DNA from: Neobacillus endophyticus
GTDB lineage: Bacteria > Bacillota > Bacilli > Bacillales > Cytobacillaceae
Length of the DNA: 64,000 nucleotides
Direction of reading: 5' to 3'
Assembly (NCBI RefSeq): GCF_013248975.1
Contig: NZ_JABRWH010000002.1
Coordinates: forward strand, 62,001 to 126,000
In this document: in pieces, positions 43,256-52,049 of the stretch
How positions within the stretch are numbered: position 1 is the stretch's first letter
Layout: each line of letters begins with the position of its first letter
Notes under the pieces: generated by a model
Databases searched by the model: none
What the model saw: only the letters and a program-made list of their open reading frames with translations
Told to the model about the DNA's origin: nothing
Program-made: the position numbers and the translations under genes

Positions 43256-43269
43256 GTTGATACATCAAC
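43256..43269. promoter_or_regulatory. MarR operator 2
   Basis: Dyad GTTGATACATCAAC within the longer palindrome AGGTTGATACATCAACCT (43254-43271). Same half-sites as operator 1. It lies between the divergent marR and SDR genes. Confidence 0.7.
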
Positions 43270-43346
43270 CTTAGTTAAATGCATGGTTTGATAAAAAGAA
43301 TTTAACTGCATCGACAAAAGTTGTTCGCAGGAAGGAGAGTTTTACA

Positions 43347-44087
43347 ATGCATTCTAAACCTGTCGCCTTGGTTACTGGAGCTAATAAGGGAATTGGTCTT
43401 CAAATCTCAAAGGATCTTGAGGCACACGGATTCACTGTCCTTGTTGGGTTACGCAATTTTGAAAAAGGAAAAAGGCAGCAATTAGCGTTGGGGAAGATGT
43501 ACGGGCCATCCAACTTGATGTTACCGATCAGTATTCTATCGAGACCTCAGCAGAATGTATCCGTAATAAGCTAGGTCGAATCGACGTACTTATCAACAAC
43601 GCGGGCATATCGCATGGGGGTGAACCTGGAATGAAACTTGAAGATGTAGGTAAGTCAGGAAAAACAAGTGTTGCATCTAACGATGAGGTACGCACGGTGT
43701 TTGAGACAAACGTATTTGGTGTAATTGCTGTCACACAAGCGATGCTACCGCTTCTTCGTAAAGCTCCTGCTGCACGAATCGTCAACGTTTCGAGTGGATC
43801 AGGATCGCTAACACTCAACGCGGACCCCAACTATTCGCATCGAGAAATGTTCGGTGCAGTTTATAGCCCTTCAAAGACCTGCCCTTAACGCCATTACGCT
43901 TGCACTTGCATCAACAGGTATTGTCAATGCCGTATGTCCGGGCTTTACCGCAACTGACCTCAACAATTTGGAAGGAACAGGAACCGTTCAACAGGCAGCT
44001 CGTCATCCGGTGAGCCTTGCTCTTCTTGACGGGAGCGGTCATATAGGCATGTTTTCTAATGAGAGACGTCAACTTCCGTGGTGCTGA
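43347..44087 (+). pseudogene. Short-chain dehydrogenase/reductase gene with two frameshifts
   Basis: The SDR signature is present in three frames: VALVTGANKGIGLQISKDLE (nucleotide motif), then after a shift near 43470 RIDVLINNAGISHGG and IVNVSSGSGS with YSPSK (catalytic Ser and YxxxK), then after a shift near 43880 ALNAITLALA and VNAVCPGFTATDLN. A few residues before VNAVCPG also seem lost. The A-rich GAAAAAGGAAAAAGG may be the first shift site. The gene looks inactivated unless sequencing error explains both. It is divergent from marR and upstream of the AKR gene. Confidence 0.8.
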
Positions 44088-44160
44088 TGGGAGTCTCTCG
44101 ATGATTTTAAATAAATCATCATTAATTTTTGACATAATACTGAAGGAGTGAGTTATACAA

Positions 44161-45132
44161 ATGGAATATAAAAAACTCGGAAAGTCAGGTTTGGATGTTT
44201 CAGAACTATGTCTTGGAAGCATGAGCTTTGGCATACCTGAACGAGGAAATACACCATGGTCACTAAATGAAGAAAATAGCAGACCGCTCATTAAAAAAGC
44301 CCTTGAATTGGGCATGAATTTTTTCAGTACCGCTAATATGTACTCTGACGGCACAAGTGAAGAAATTCTTGGGCGAGCATTAAAGGACTTCTCTCGACGT
44401 GACGAAGTTGTCATTGCTACAAAAGTATTCGTTCCGATGCGTAAAGGTCCAAATGCAATGGGGCTTTCCCGAAAAACGATAATGACGGAAGTTGATAATA
44501 GTCTAAGACGCTTGGGTACAGACTACATCGACTTGTATCAAATCCATCGATGGGATCCTAACACACCGATTGAAGAGACAATGGAGGCACTTCATGATCT
44601 AGTTAAGGCAGGCAAGGTAAGGTATATCGGAGCATCCACCATGTCAGCTTGGCAGTTCGCAAAAGCTCAACATGTGGCAGAACGCAACGGTTGGACGCGT
44701 TTCATTTCCATGGAAAATAGACTTAACTTACTTTATCGAGAGGAAGAAAGAGAAATGCTACCTTTTTGTAAAGATGATGGAGTTGGCGTTACGCCATATT
44801 TACCTTTTGCTGCAGGTAGATTAACCCGAGATTGGAATGAACAGACCTCTCGATCAGAGAATGACCAAGTAGCAAAGGACCTGTTTACCAAGACAGAAGA
44901 AGCCGATCGCAAAGTGGCGGAAAGAGTGGCAGAGGTTGCTGCGAATCGAGGTATTCCACGCGCACAAGTCGCACTTGCATGGTTATTACAAAAGGAAGGG
45001 GTCACAGCACCGATTATTGGGGCGACCAAGATAAGCCATATCGAAGATGCAGTGTCGACGTTATCAATCAAATTGACATCTGAAGAGATTAAGAGTTTAG
45101 AAGAACTTTATGTACCACATCCAATGGTATAA
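44161..45132 (+). CDS. Aldo/keto reductase with Ser at the catalytic Asp position
   Basis: 323 residues, full length for the family. LGKSGLDVSELCLGSMSFG opens the barrel. The tetrad would be S56, Y61, K88 and H129: the usual FFDTAN reads FFSTAN, so the Asp is replaced by Ser, while Tyr, Lys and His are kept. NADPH-binding end GATKISHIEDAVSTLSIKLT is present. Such enzymes reduce aldehydes and ketones; activity may be altered. AAGGAGTGAG before the ATG. Follows the broken SDR gene and may share its MarR control. Confidence 0.87.
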   Translation: MEYKKLGKSGLDVSELCLGSMSFGIPERGNTPWSLNEENSRPLIKKALELGMNFFSTANMYSDGTSEEILGRALKDFSRRDEVVIATKVFVPMRKGPNAMGLSRKTIMTEVDNSLRRLGTDYIDLYQIHRWDPNTPIEETMEALHDLVKAGKVRYIGASTMSAWQFAKAQHVAERNGWTRFISMENRLNLLYREEEREMLPFCKDDGVGVTPYLPFAAGRLTRDWNEQTSRSENDQVAKDLFTKTEEADRKVAERVAEVAANRGIPRAQVALAWLLQKEGVTAPIIGATKISHIEDAVSTLSIKLTSEEIKSLEELYVPHPMV

Positions 45133-45151
45133 ATTCACAACTGCGCTTAGG

Positions 45152-45185
45152 GTGAACACTTAAAAGGTGTTCGCTCTTTTTTATA
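45152..45185 (+). terminator. Terminator after the AKR gene
   Basis: GTGAACACTT / AGGTGTTCGC with loop AA, then TCTTTTTT. Confidence 0.75.
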
Positions 45186-45274
45186 TAATCTTTCTTAATT
45201 GGTAAGGGTTAATGTTAGCACTCTTGTAATAAAAGAACTATAAAAAGGGCTAATTTGTGAAGAAATACTTAAAC

Positions 45275-45350
45275 AAACGGGTAGCTTTACTTCAATAACA
45301 ATCTTCAACAATCGGGCGCGATTGCTCAATATGAGCAGTCGCTTTCCTTG
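45275..45350 (+). repeat. Dispersed GGGCGC repeat with terminator, last plus-strand copy
   Basis: AAACAAACGGGTAGCTTTAC, TTCAATAACA, core 45301-45319, stem GCGATTGCTC (45318-45327) / GAGCAGTCGC (45333-45342) with one G-T pair, then TTTCC. Confidence 0.85.
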
Positions 45351-45516
45351 TTCCATTAACGGTGCAGTTTAATTTAAGTGTAATTATTCACAATCTGAAT
45401 TATTAAATGTCTTTTTCCTCCACACAAAAAAACTCCCACCAGATGAAAAAAGAGAATGAATTCATTATGAAATCATCCCCTCAAATAGTTAGAAAATGCT
45501 TATAGTGATATTATCA

Positions 45517-45915
45517 TCAATGACTAGCTAGACGTTTTTCAAAATCCGCCTTAAACAACAGAATAGCATCAATATTTACAGCAAAATCGTGGTCACTGAT
45601 ATTAAAATTAGTTATAAACTCGTCAGACCTCTCACGAACCATAATTGTCGGACGGATATTGTCTCCAATAGTGTCCGGAGTTACACCACTTCCATAAATA
45701 TACCAGTTAGTTACAGTAGGCTTATTTGCTGCATTTTTAGATAAGTCATTTTTTATTATTTCGCATAAATTTTCCATAAAATCTTCATTAAGATTAATGA
45801 TTTTTCCAAATTCACCATCAACAGATATATCAGCATCTCCATACCAAATATTCCTGCTTGTTCGTTTTCCGTCATTTGAAGTGTAAGTTTCATCAAACAA
45901 AATCTTCATTTTCAT
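45517..45915 (-). CDS. Hypothetical protein, about 132 residues
   Basis: Minus strand; start at 45915 (MKMKILFDE) or 45909, with GGGGTGG just upstream. The longer frame to 45960 has no ribosome binding site. Soluble, acidic, mixed alpha/beta protein (YTSNDGKRTSRNIWYGDADI; RPTIMVRERSDEFITNFNIS). No family recognised; the size and composition would fit a toxin-immunity protein, but there is no toxin next to it. The 45961-46574 gap upstream shows no gene. Confidence 0.5.
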   Translation of the reverse strand: MKMKILFDETYTSNDGKRTSRNIWYGDADISVDGEFGKIINLNEDFMENLCEIIKNDLSKNAANKPTVTNWYIYGSGVTPDTIGDNIRPTIMVRERSDEFITNFNISDHDFAVNIDAILLFKADFEKRLASH

Positions 45916-46574
45916 TACCACCCCGTTAATATACAATTTCTTCACGCTATTATACACCAATTAGAAATTGTAAAATAGCTTGCTGTTAGTCTCACTATAC
46001 ATGTAAGAGTTAGGCATGCTAAAATCATAGGAGGGTTCCTCTTAAAGTGTGAGTTAGAGTGGTGTCTATACTCATATCTTACTGAGAAGCCCTATTTTTT
46101 TCAAAGTTGAAAAATAACGATCTACCGGAATGCTATCGGGTGCTTTTATATGCAAGCTTTTGGCTTTTTTTACATTCGTAAAAGATACTGCCGTTTGAGC
46201 TCGTCAGCAACATCAGTTTACGTACCAAAAGGTACACCTTTTGGGATGTCTTCATGCTTCCTATAAAATCAAGTTCTTGTAGTCCTAAAAGGTTATAAAT
46301 TCAATTTTGGGATATCCCGAAATTATGATCGGCCTTTTTAGAAAGAAAATGGAGTGCATCTGCGTTTCATACAGGAGGACTTACTGAACATACGTTGCTT
46401 AACGTGTAAGAAATCGGTTTTTTATGTTTAAAATATGTCTAACCGTGTATTTTTCCCGAAATGATACATGAAGACGAATATGAATGCAATTATTAAAAGT
46501 TTTTAATAGATTATATTTTGACGGAAGTCTGTCCATCCTAGATTTATAGGTTAAAAAGGATGGAGGTTACTAAA

Positions 46575-47582
46575 GTGCTAACAATTCATGTAAAGAAAGT
46601 ACTAGCTGTTTGCAGTGTTCTTGTTCTATCACCCATATTTTTCAATCCTTCCCAAAAACAAACGGCTTTTGCAGATATGTCTTCTTCGCAATTAAATGCT
46701 AATCAGAGTATAGCAGCAACCGTACAAGCCAACCTATTAAACGTTCGAGAGCATCCAAGTTTAAGCAGCAAGATTATAGGTTATTTAAAAATGGGGGCAA
46801 AAATTACGGTTCAAGAGGAACAATCCGGATGGGCAAAAATGAGGTCTTCTTCTGGTGTTCAGGGGTGGGTGTATGAAGAATACATCACTAAATACGCACC
46901 TGCCATTGAAGGTCCACCAATAGTAGGAAAAATAGTTGCTTTCAACGAAAAGGGACAAACTCAATCGACACAATCAAATCATATTTCCAATGTTCCAACG
47001 ATGGTTCCTTCGATTTCCCCAAATAGTCAGGAGTCCCTTAATGAGAAAACAATTGTGCTCGATCCCGGGCATGGTGGGAAAGATGATGGGACAACAGCAA
47101 TCGATGGAGTACATGAAAAATTATTGACCTTATTAACGGCCGAAGCTGTTAAACAGAAGCTTGAAAACGCAGGTGCCAATGTCATTATGACCCGGACGGA
47201 TGATAGTTATGTTCCTTTACAACAAAGGGCAGATATCTCAAATCAAAAAAATGCGGATGCTTTCATAAGCGTGCACTACAATTGGTCGAGCGACCCATCC
47301 ATAAATGGAATAACAGATTTTTATTATCTACACTCCAGTAGCCTTTTAGCGTCGGATATTTTAAAGGAAGTCGTCAAAACAACAGGATCAAATTCCGACG
47401 GAACAGCATACGATAACCTAAGTGTTTTACGCAACAATTCGCGACCAAGCACTCTGATCGAGCTGGGCTTCCTCTCCAATCAAAATGAGGAATTGGTGGT
47501 CGAAAGCGCTGCTTATCGTGATAAAGTGGCTCAAGGCGTTTATCAAGGGTTACTCGACTATTTTCAATCTAATACTAAATAA
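46575..47582 (+). CDS. N-acetylmuramoyl-L-alanine amidase with SH3 domain
   Basis: 335 residues from GTG 46575, supported by GGATGGAGG 8 bases upstream. Signal peptide to about residue 36 (cleavage near AFA-D). SH3_3 domain about 50-115 (QANLLNVREHPSLSSKIIGY, WVYEEYI). Amidase_3 domain about 155-333 with zinc ligands in LDPGHGGKDDG, the Glu of HEKLLTL and SVHYNW, and catalytic Glu in LIELGFLSN. It cleaves the MurNAc-L-Ala bond of peptidoglycan outside the cell, and the SH3 domain binds the wall. Terminator directly after. All active-site residues are present. Confidence 0.92.
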   Translation: MLTIHVKKVLAVCSVLVLSPIFFNPSQKQTAFADMSSSQLNANQSIAATVQANLLNVREHPSLSSKIIGYLKMGAKITVQEEQSGWAKMRSSSGVQGWVYEEYITKYAPAIEGPPIVGKIVAFNEKGQTQSTQSNHISNVPTMVPSISPNSQESLNEKTIVLDPGHGGKDDGTTAIDGVHEKLLTLLTAEAVKQKLENAGANVIMTRTDDSYVPLQQRADISNQKNADAFISVHYNWSSDPSINGITDFYYLHSSSLLASDILKEVVKTTGSNSDGTAYDNLSVLRNNSRPSTLIELGFLSNQNEELVVESAAYRDKVAQGVYQGLLDYFQSNTK

Positions 47583-47611
47583 AAAGCCGAGAACACGACC
47601 GGCTTTTTTTG
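47581..47611 (+). terminator. Terminator of the amidase gene
   Basis: AAAAAGCCGAGAACACGACC then GGCTTTTTTT; stem AAAGCCG/CGGCTTT-type. It overlaps the stop codon. Confidence 0.9.
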
Positions 47612-47660
47612 GCTCCCCATACGGTAAACCTCACTAATTAAACTTAGTGAATTGTTCAGC

Positions 47661-47783
47661 GATTTAGGCGTATATTTTGTATCAATTACTAACAGTATTG
47701 ACACTTCAACAGCAATGGAGAAGTTTTTCTTTCGTACAATGGCAAGTATCGCTGAATTAGAACGGGATATTATTAGTGTTTAG
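47661..47783 (+). pseudogene. Serine recombinase (resolvase/invertase) fragment
   Basis: Reads DLGVYFVSITNSIDTSTAME then KFFFRTMASIAELERDIISV and stops. This is the conserved E-helix region of Tn3-type resolvases (IDTSTAMGK, AELERD). N- and C-terminal parts are missing here. Confidence 0.8.
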
Positions 47784-47829
47784 TAGTACCAATATGCGAT
47801 CAGAACATATTAAACATTATCTTCGATAT

Positions 47830-48453
47830 TTATTCGGTAGGCTTGTTTGAAATGACATGCCTCTCCAATGGTCCATATTTAAAGACTTTTGCAATAAAAG
47901 AGGTTATTGGAAAAAGTAGGAGTGAAAATCGTCTCGTGATTTTACCGGAAAATACACCAACCACTAAACTTGCTAATACATCTGTAGGATAATGGACGCC
48001 TACATAAACACGAGAAAACATAACAATAATCGCGATTACCGTAAAGGTTCTGCTAATCCATTTGTGCCCCCAAGACCCCGAAGCAAAACCAAAACTACCG
48101 GATGCATGATCACTAGGGAAAGAAGGGTCAGCGCTGTGGGGAATAAGCTGTATATATATACCTTTTGGAAATACTGTAAAAGGCCGAGGACGGAACCATA
48201 TAAATGAGATTAATACATTAATTACAAGTGCCAAAACACCTGACAGACCTGCGATAACGAGTGCATGTCGATATTGGATATCTCGTTTAGGAAGTGTAAA
48301 CCAGACAATGATAAATAATAATGCGTAAAATTCCAATGCGTACTTTGCAAAGAAAATCATAAGGTCATCTAAAATATAATTATGACCTGCCAGCCCATTA
48401 ATCAAATGATATAACGATATATCAAAAGGGTTTGTAAAAGAAGCATGAAACAT
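47830..48453 (-). CDS. PAP2-family phosphatase, BcrC/undecaprenyl-diphosphatase-like
   Basis: 207 residues with five to six membrane segments. PAP2 signature: FRPRPF (about 93-98; motif 1 region), PSFPSDHASGSFGFA (motif 2) and SRVYVGVHYPTDV (motif 3 with catalytic His). The pattern DLMIFFAKYALEFYALLFII near the N-terminus is typical of BcrC. It would dephosphorylate undecaprenyl pyrophosphate on the outer face and can give bacitracin tolerance. GAAAGAGATGAGG upstream. Substrate assignment is by family resemblance. Confidence 0.85.
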   Translation of the reverse strand: MFHASFTNPFDISLYHLINGLAGHNYILDDLMIFFAKYALEFYALLFIIVWFTLPKRDIQYRHALVIAGLSGVLALVINVLISFIWFRPRPFTVFPKGIYIQLIPHSADPSFPSDHASGSFGFASGSWGHKWISRTFTVIAIIVMFSRVYVGVHYPTDVLASLVVGVFSGKITRRFSLLLFPITSFIAKVFKYGPLERHVISNKPTE

Positions 48454-48860
48454 TAATCCTCATCTCTTTCTAAGCGTTTCTACTCGTTCAGGCTTAATAG
48501 TTAGTTCATATTTTCTACAAAAAAATATACAGTTATACCTTTTTCTAACACCTGAAACATCTTAGATTTTAATTTAATATGGATGGCCACTATATTGGGC
48601 TGCAACGAACTAAGTTCTACCTTGGAAGTAAAAGTCACGGTGCCTATTCTATACAGAGAAAGTAATGCCGGAACAGTCTGTTTGGAACTGAGCTTTTTTA
48701 TATTTTGTTCATAGACTAGCATACAAGTAAACCAACAGCTGAAGGGGGAATAGGGCTATGTGTTGTTAAGTGGTGAATTTTTTTCGTTTTTTGAATTATT
48801 ATCTGAATTTAAAAATTTATATGAATTATAAAATTAGGGGACAATAAACAAAAAAAGGAG
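48454..48860. other. Intergenic region without a supported gene
   Basis: A 73-codon minus-strand frame (48501-48722) exists but has no ribosome binding site and no recognisable motif. Otherwise AT-rich. Confidence 0.4.
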
Positions 48861-48869
48861 GTTTTGAAC

Positions 48870-49145
48870 ATGTTGTATACATGTGATGAAAATTATTCGT
48901 TCTACATAAAGCCTGCCACTGTTGAATTGGGGAACAGCATAGAAGTAACTACTTGGAAAGCTGATGATTATCAGGAGTTCTATAATTTTGAAATTCATTT
49001 TCCTTTGGAACTTGTAAAAGAGGATTTTCGATATGATTCGGGAGGTTACTTTATGAATGATTTTGCTGACTATATAGACTGTATTGGTTCCGTTATATTG
49101 AAAGATGGTCTGTTAATAATAAGTGGATTAAAGGCAAAAGCTTAA
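48870..49145 (+). CDS. Hypothetical protein, 91 residues
   Basis: ATG at 48870 with AAAGGAGG 7 bases upstream; the frame extends to a TTG at 48864 but that is too close to the ribosome binding site. Soluble, acidic, beta-rich (YSFYIKPATVELGNSIEVTT). Not recognised. Lies upstream of the glycosyltransferase, 70 bp apart. Confidence 0.6.
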   Translation: MLYTCDENYSFYIKPATVELGNSIEVTTWKADDYQEFYNFEIHFPLELVKEDFRYDSGGYFMNDFADYIDCIGSVILKDGLLIISGLKAKA

Positions 49146-49215
49146 TAAAATTCCGTTCTACGCTAAGCATTTATAAAATCAAAATGGTTAAATTATTTTT
49201 AACAAGTGTTAAAAT

Positions 49216-50457
49216 ATGAGTCATTGTGAGGGAAAAATTGAAACAGTGAATAAAAAAATCCTGATAATTTCATCTGATTACACTGGTCACGGGCATAAAA
49301 GCATAGCTGAATCATTGCAGGAAAAAATCGAAAAAAACGAACAAACACAAATACATGTTGTGGATGGCTTCTCATTAGGAGGAACAGCATTATTAAATAT
49401 TGGTAAATCATATGGTCCAATTACAAGATATTCTACCCAATTATGGAATGCAATATGGCATGTTTCTGCATTGAATTCATATGCGATTGATAAAGGTGTA
49501 GAAAATCTGATTAAAGACAATTTTATGGCTTTGTTAAACGAAGTGAAACCGGATGTAATCCTGTCGATTCACCCAAACTTTAACGGTTCCGTCATTAACA
49601 TTTTAAGAAAAGAAAAAATTCAAATTCCTTTTGGTACTCTTATTGCGGATTTGGTTAATATATATCCATTATGGTGCGATCCCAGAGCTGACTTTATTTT
49701 AAGCCCTACTAAAGAAGCAAAGAGAAAATGCTTAGAGTATGGCGTGCCTAAAGAAAAAATTCATGTTGTAGGATTCCCTGTTCGTGAGCGATTCCTAGGG
49801 CATAAAAGAAAACCATTTGAAAGTAAATCTGAACATAACTTTTTATTAATGAGTGGGGGCGAAGGCGTAGGGGATATGAATGCGATTGCGGAAAACCTGC
49901 TTAATCACTTTGATTGCACAGTGACCATCATAGCGGGAAGAAATGAAACATTAAAAGCAGATTTAGAAAATTTCCTGAAACCTCGTTTTGATAAACGTGT
50001 AGAAGTTTTAGGCTTCACCCAGAACATTCAGGATCTCATGCTTGCTGCTGATATTGGCATCATGAGAGGAAGCCCAAATACCATGTTCGAAGCGGTTGCA
50101 ACAAATTTACCAATGATTATTACAGGAGCACTGCCAGGACAGGAAAAAGATAATCCGTTATTTGCAGAAAAACATCTTTTAGGTGTGTACTGTCAGGCCA
50201 ACGAATATCTGAAACCGATTATCGATCAGTTATTGGCTAATGATGGAGAAAAATTGAAAAAAATAATGGAATCTCAAAGAAAGTTTATCAATCCACATGC
50301 TGCACAGGATATTTTAGATTATGTCATGTCGGCCCAAAAAGCAACGTTGAAATCAAGGAAAAGAAGAAGAACTCCTCTAGTTCTTGCTACAAGGAAATCT
50401 TTTAAAAAGTTCAAACGGAGAAAGCCTTTAAAAAAGTTAATTCGGAGAGTTGGATAA
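49216..50457 (+). CDS. MGDG-synthase/UgtP-like glycosyltransferase
   Basis: 413 residues (a GTG at 49246 is an alternative start, giving 403). N-terminal ILIISSDYTGHGHKSIAESL is the MGDG_synth domain; VKPDVILSIHPNFNG and the C-terminal GT28-type nucleotide-sugar site (LLMSGGEGVGDMNAIAENLL; ADIGIMRGSPNTMFEAVATN) follow. The last 40 residues are very basic and probably bind the membrane. Expected to transfer a hexose to a lipid such as diacylglycerol. Terminator follows. The exact product is not determinable here. Confidence 0.85.
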   Translation: MSHCEGKIETVNKKILIISSDYTGHGHKSIAESLQEKIEKNEQTQIHVVDGFSLGGTALLNIGKSYGPITRYSTQLWNAIWHVSALNSYAIDKGVENLIKDNFMALLNEVKPDVILSIHPNFNGSVINILRKEKIQIPFGTLIADLVNIYPLWCDPRADFILSPTKEAKRKCLEYGVPKEKIHVVGFPVRERFLGHKRKPFESKSEHNFLLMSGGEGVGDMNAIAENLLNHFDCTVTIIAGRNETLKADLENFLKPRFDKRVEVLGFTQNIQDLMLAADIGIMRGSPNTMFEAVATNLPMIITGALPGQEKDNPLFAEKHLLGVYCQANEYLKPIIDQLLANDGEKLKKIMESQRKFINPHAAQDILDYVMSAQKATLKSRKRRRTPLVLATRKSFKKFKRRKPLKKLIRRVG

Positions 50458-50472
50458 TGAATTAAAGATAAA

Positions 50473-50518
50473 AATAACAAAAATGGCTGAGAAAAAATCA
50501 GCCATTTTTGTTATTTTT
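50473..50518 (+). terminator. Terminator of the glycosyltransferase gene
   Basis: AAAAATGGCTGA / TCAGCCATTTTT with a GAAAAAA loop, then GTTATTTTT. Confidence 0.9.
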
Positions 50519-50529
50519 ATACGGTAAGC

Positions 50530-50605
50530 TTTTCAGGAGTAACAAAAAAGTTCAATTACTCAATTTTAATGCTAAGAAATGAGGCATTTTATATTTACTT
50601 ATAGT
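50530..50605 (+). repeat. Decayed form B repeat
   Basis: CTTTTCAGGAGTAACAAAAA, CTCAATTTTAATGCTAAGAA. It aligns with the hairpin part of the copies at 10868 and 36787; the GGGCGC end is lost. Confidence 0.5.
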
Positions 50606-50680
50606 ACAAAATAAAGCTTAAAATAAGAGTATATTTGGCCTAGTCACAGGGTTTCTGCTATAGACTGCAAAGGAGCAGAC

Positions 50681-50818
50681 CTAAGTGAGAAAAGATGATG
50701 GGGGATACAGAAGCAAAGTGAATTTCTTTTCTAGAAATCGATAAACAGTTGTTCTGGAAACGCCCCAAATTTGAGCAATACCTGTAATAGGTGTTCCACT
50801 TGCCACGCCCTAGATTAA
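50681..50818 (-). pseudogene. Serine recombinase C-terminal HTH fragment
   Basis: Minus-strand reading GVASGTPITGIAQIWGVSRT then TVYRFLEKKFTL, the C-terminal helix-turn-helix of a Tn3-type resolvase. A stop sits just before it and no catalytic domain is present. Confidence 0.65.
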
Positions 50819-50828
50819 CGCGTTTTTT

Positions 50829-51185
50829 TCAGCCTTCAATGTTGTAAGCTGTAGGATGATGTGGTTGGTATATCGCGAGCTCAGCCCCACTTGGAAGTTT
50901 AATGAAAGCGAGATTACCCCAACTATGATGAATGATCGGCTCTGAGATTATGACGCCCTTAGCGGTAAGTTCTGTAAGTGTCTTTTCTATATCATCGCAC
51001 ATAAAGTAAAACTCATGTTTTCCCACCATGTCTGTAGGATGCACGGCGATCTCGGCAGGCGGTAGTTTGAAGATCAGCCATCCATCACCTGCGTCAATCC
51101 CTGATAAACCGAGCACATCACGAATGAAGACTCGGTCAGCCTCTGGTTTGGTACTATAAAGAATAATGTGTGCAGCATTAATCAT
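50829..51185 (-). CDS. VOC (glyoxalase/bleomycin-resistance fold) protein
   Basis: 118 residues. Glyoxalase-type beta-alpha-beta-beta-beta units: HIILYSTKPEADRVFIRDVL, FYFMCDDIEKTLTELTAKGV, and LPSGAELAIYQPHHP at the end. A single VOC domain, probably dimeric. Role unknown; family members include dioxygenases, isomerases and binding proteins. No strong ribosome binding site beyond GGAGTGTG. It lies next to a recombinase fragment. Confidence 0.8.
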   Translation of the reverse strand: MINAAHIILYSTKPEADRVFIRDVLGLSGIDAGDGWLIFKLPPAEIAVHPTDMVGKHEFYFMCDDIEKTLTELTAKGVIISEPIIHHSWGNLAFIKLPSGAELAIYQPHHPTAYNIEG

Positions 51186-52049
51186 GCTTCATTTTCACAC
51201 TCCTGTTCATCATCGGCTAAAAAGATATTTATGCTGACAACTTCATTATCTCCATTCCTGTTATAATTTTTTCGTGGATACTGAAATCAAAATGATATTT
51301 TTCTAAACCCCTTAAATAAGACAACCTAATACGATGTTGAATGATGAATATACCACTAAAATTTTGGAGAATTTATATGAAAATGTTACTCTTTCTTATT
51401 AATAGAACATTTGAGACGATGAAACGTTTGAATATTCTGATTAAAAACGGACCCTTGGAATCTTAAAGGGTGTCTTATATAAATCCTGAAGGACTTATCC
51501 AATTTTTAAAGGCTATCCGTTTTGAAATGATCCTTTCTAAATTAATAATTTGTTAAGCTTAATTAGGTATGATATAAGCATAAAAGTGAAAGACTTTTTC
51601 ATAGAACCCCCTTTTAATATAGTTTTTTTAGCCCCCTGAGATTTGCTCTCTTGAGGGCTATTTTTTTATCAAAATACATGATTATTCCCATAGACGTTTA
51701 TACTATCGAGACTTTTAAACCGTTAACGGAATTAAAAAGCAAAAATTCGAATGGTAAGCTATATCATTCTTGTTACAATATGGTGTAGAAATGAGGTGGA
51801 AATATGAGTTTTTTTTTAAGAAGTTATGAGGGATGATTAAGAAATAAACTTTAATCTGTCAAATAACTGATAAAAAAAATGATAAAGAACTTACTTTAGC
51901 TCGAACGATCAGTGTTTTTTTAGTTCATCTTTGGAAAATGAACCTTTTAGTGGGATGGGTTATACCCCCTTAATCAAAGTGGTAGGCATTTTTGTATGCA
52001 AACAAAAACGCACAGAAAATAGATTCCCATGCGTTATGTTATTCATACA
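51186..52049. other. Intergenic region of about 860 bp
   Basis: Contains one strong hairpin terminator (51630) and a ribosome binding site GAGGTGGAAAT followed by ATG and a run of T that closes after ten codons (about 51802), possibly a truncated gene. Nothing else is supportable. Confidence 0.5.
51630..51670 (+). terminator. Orphan intrinsic terminator
   Basis: AGCCCCCTGAGA / TCTTGAGGGCT with loop TTTGCTC, then ATTTTTTT. No gene ends just upstream on the plus strand, so a lost gene or a small RNA is possible. Confidence 0.75.

Noticed and set aside
7386..45319. CRISPR array or integron with attC sites
   Set aside because: The repeats are hundreds of bases to kilobases apart with genes between, no cas genes are present, and no integron integrase or canonical attC R-box sequence is seen. 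Only a functional analogy to gene cassettes is kept.
45961..46560. Possible riboswitch or gene in the 600-bp gap before the amidase
   Set aside because: Only weak hairpins and one GGGTGC-like remnant (46138) were seen; no known riboswitch core or coding frame.
48501..48722. 73-codon minus-strand frame after the PAP2 gene
   Set aside because: No ribosome binding site and no recognisable domain; kept only as a note for the gap.
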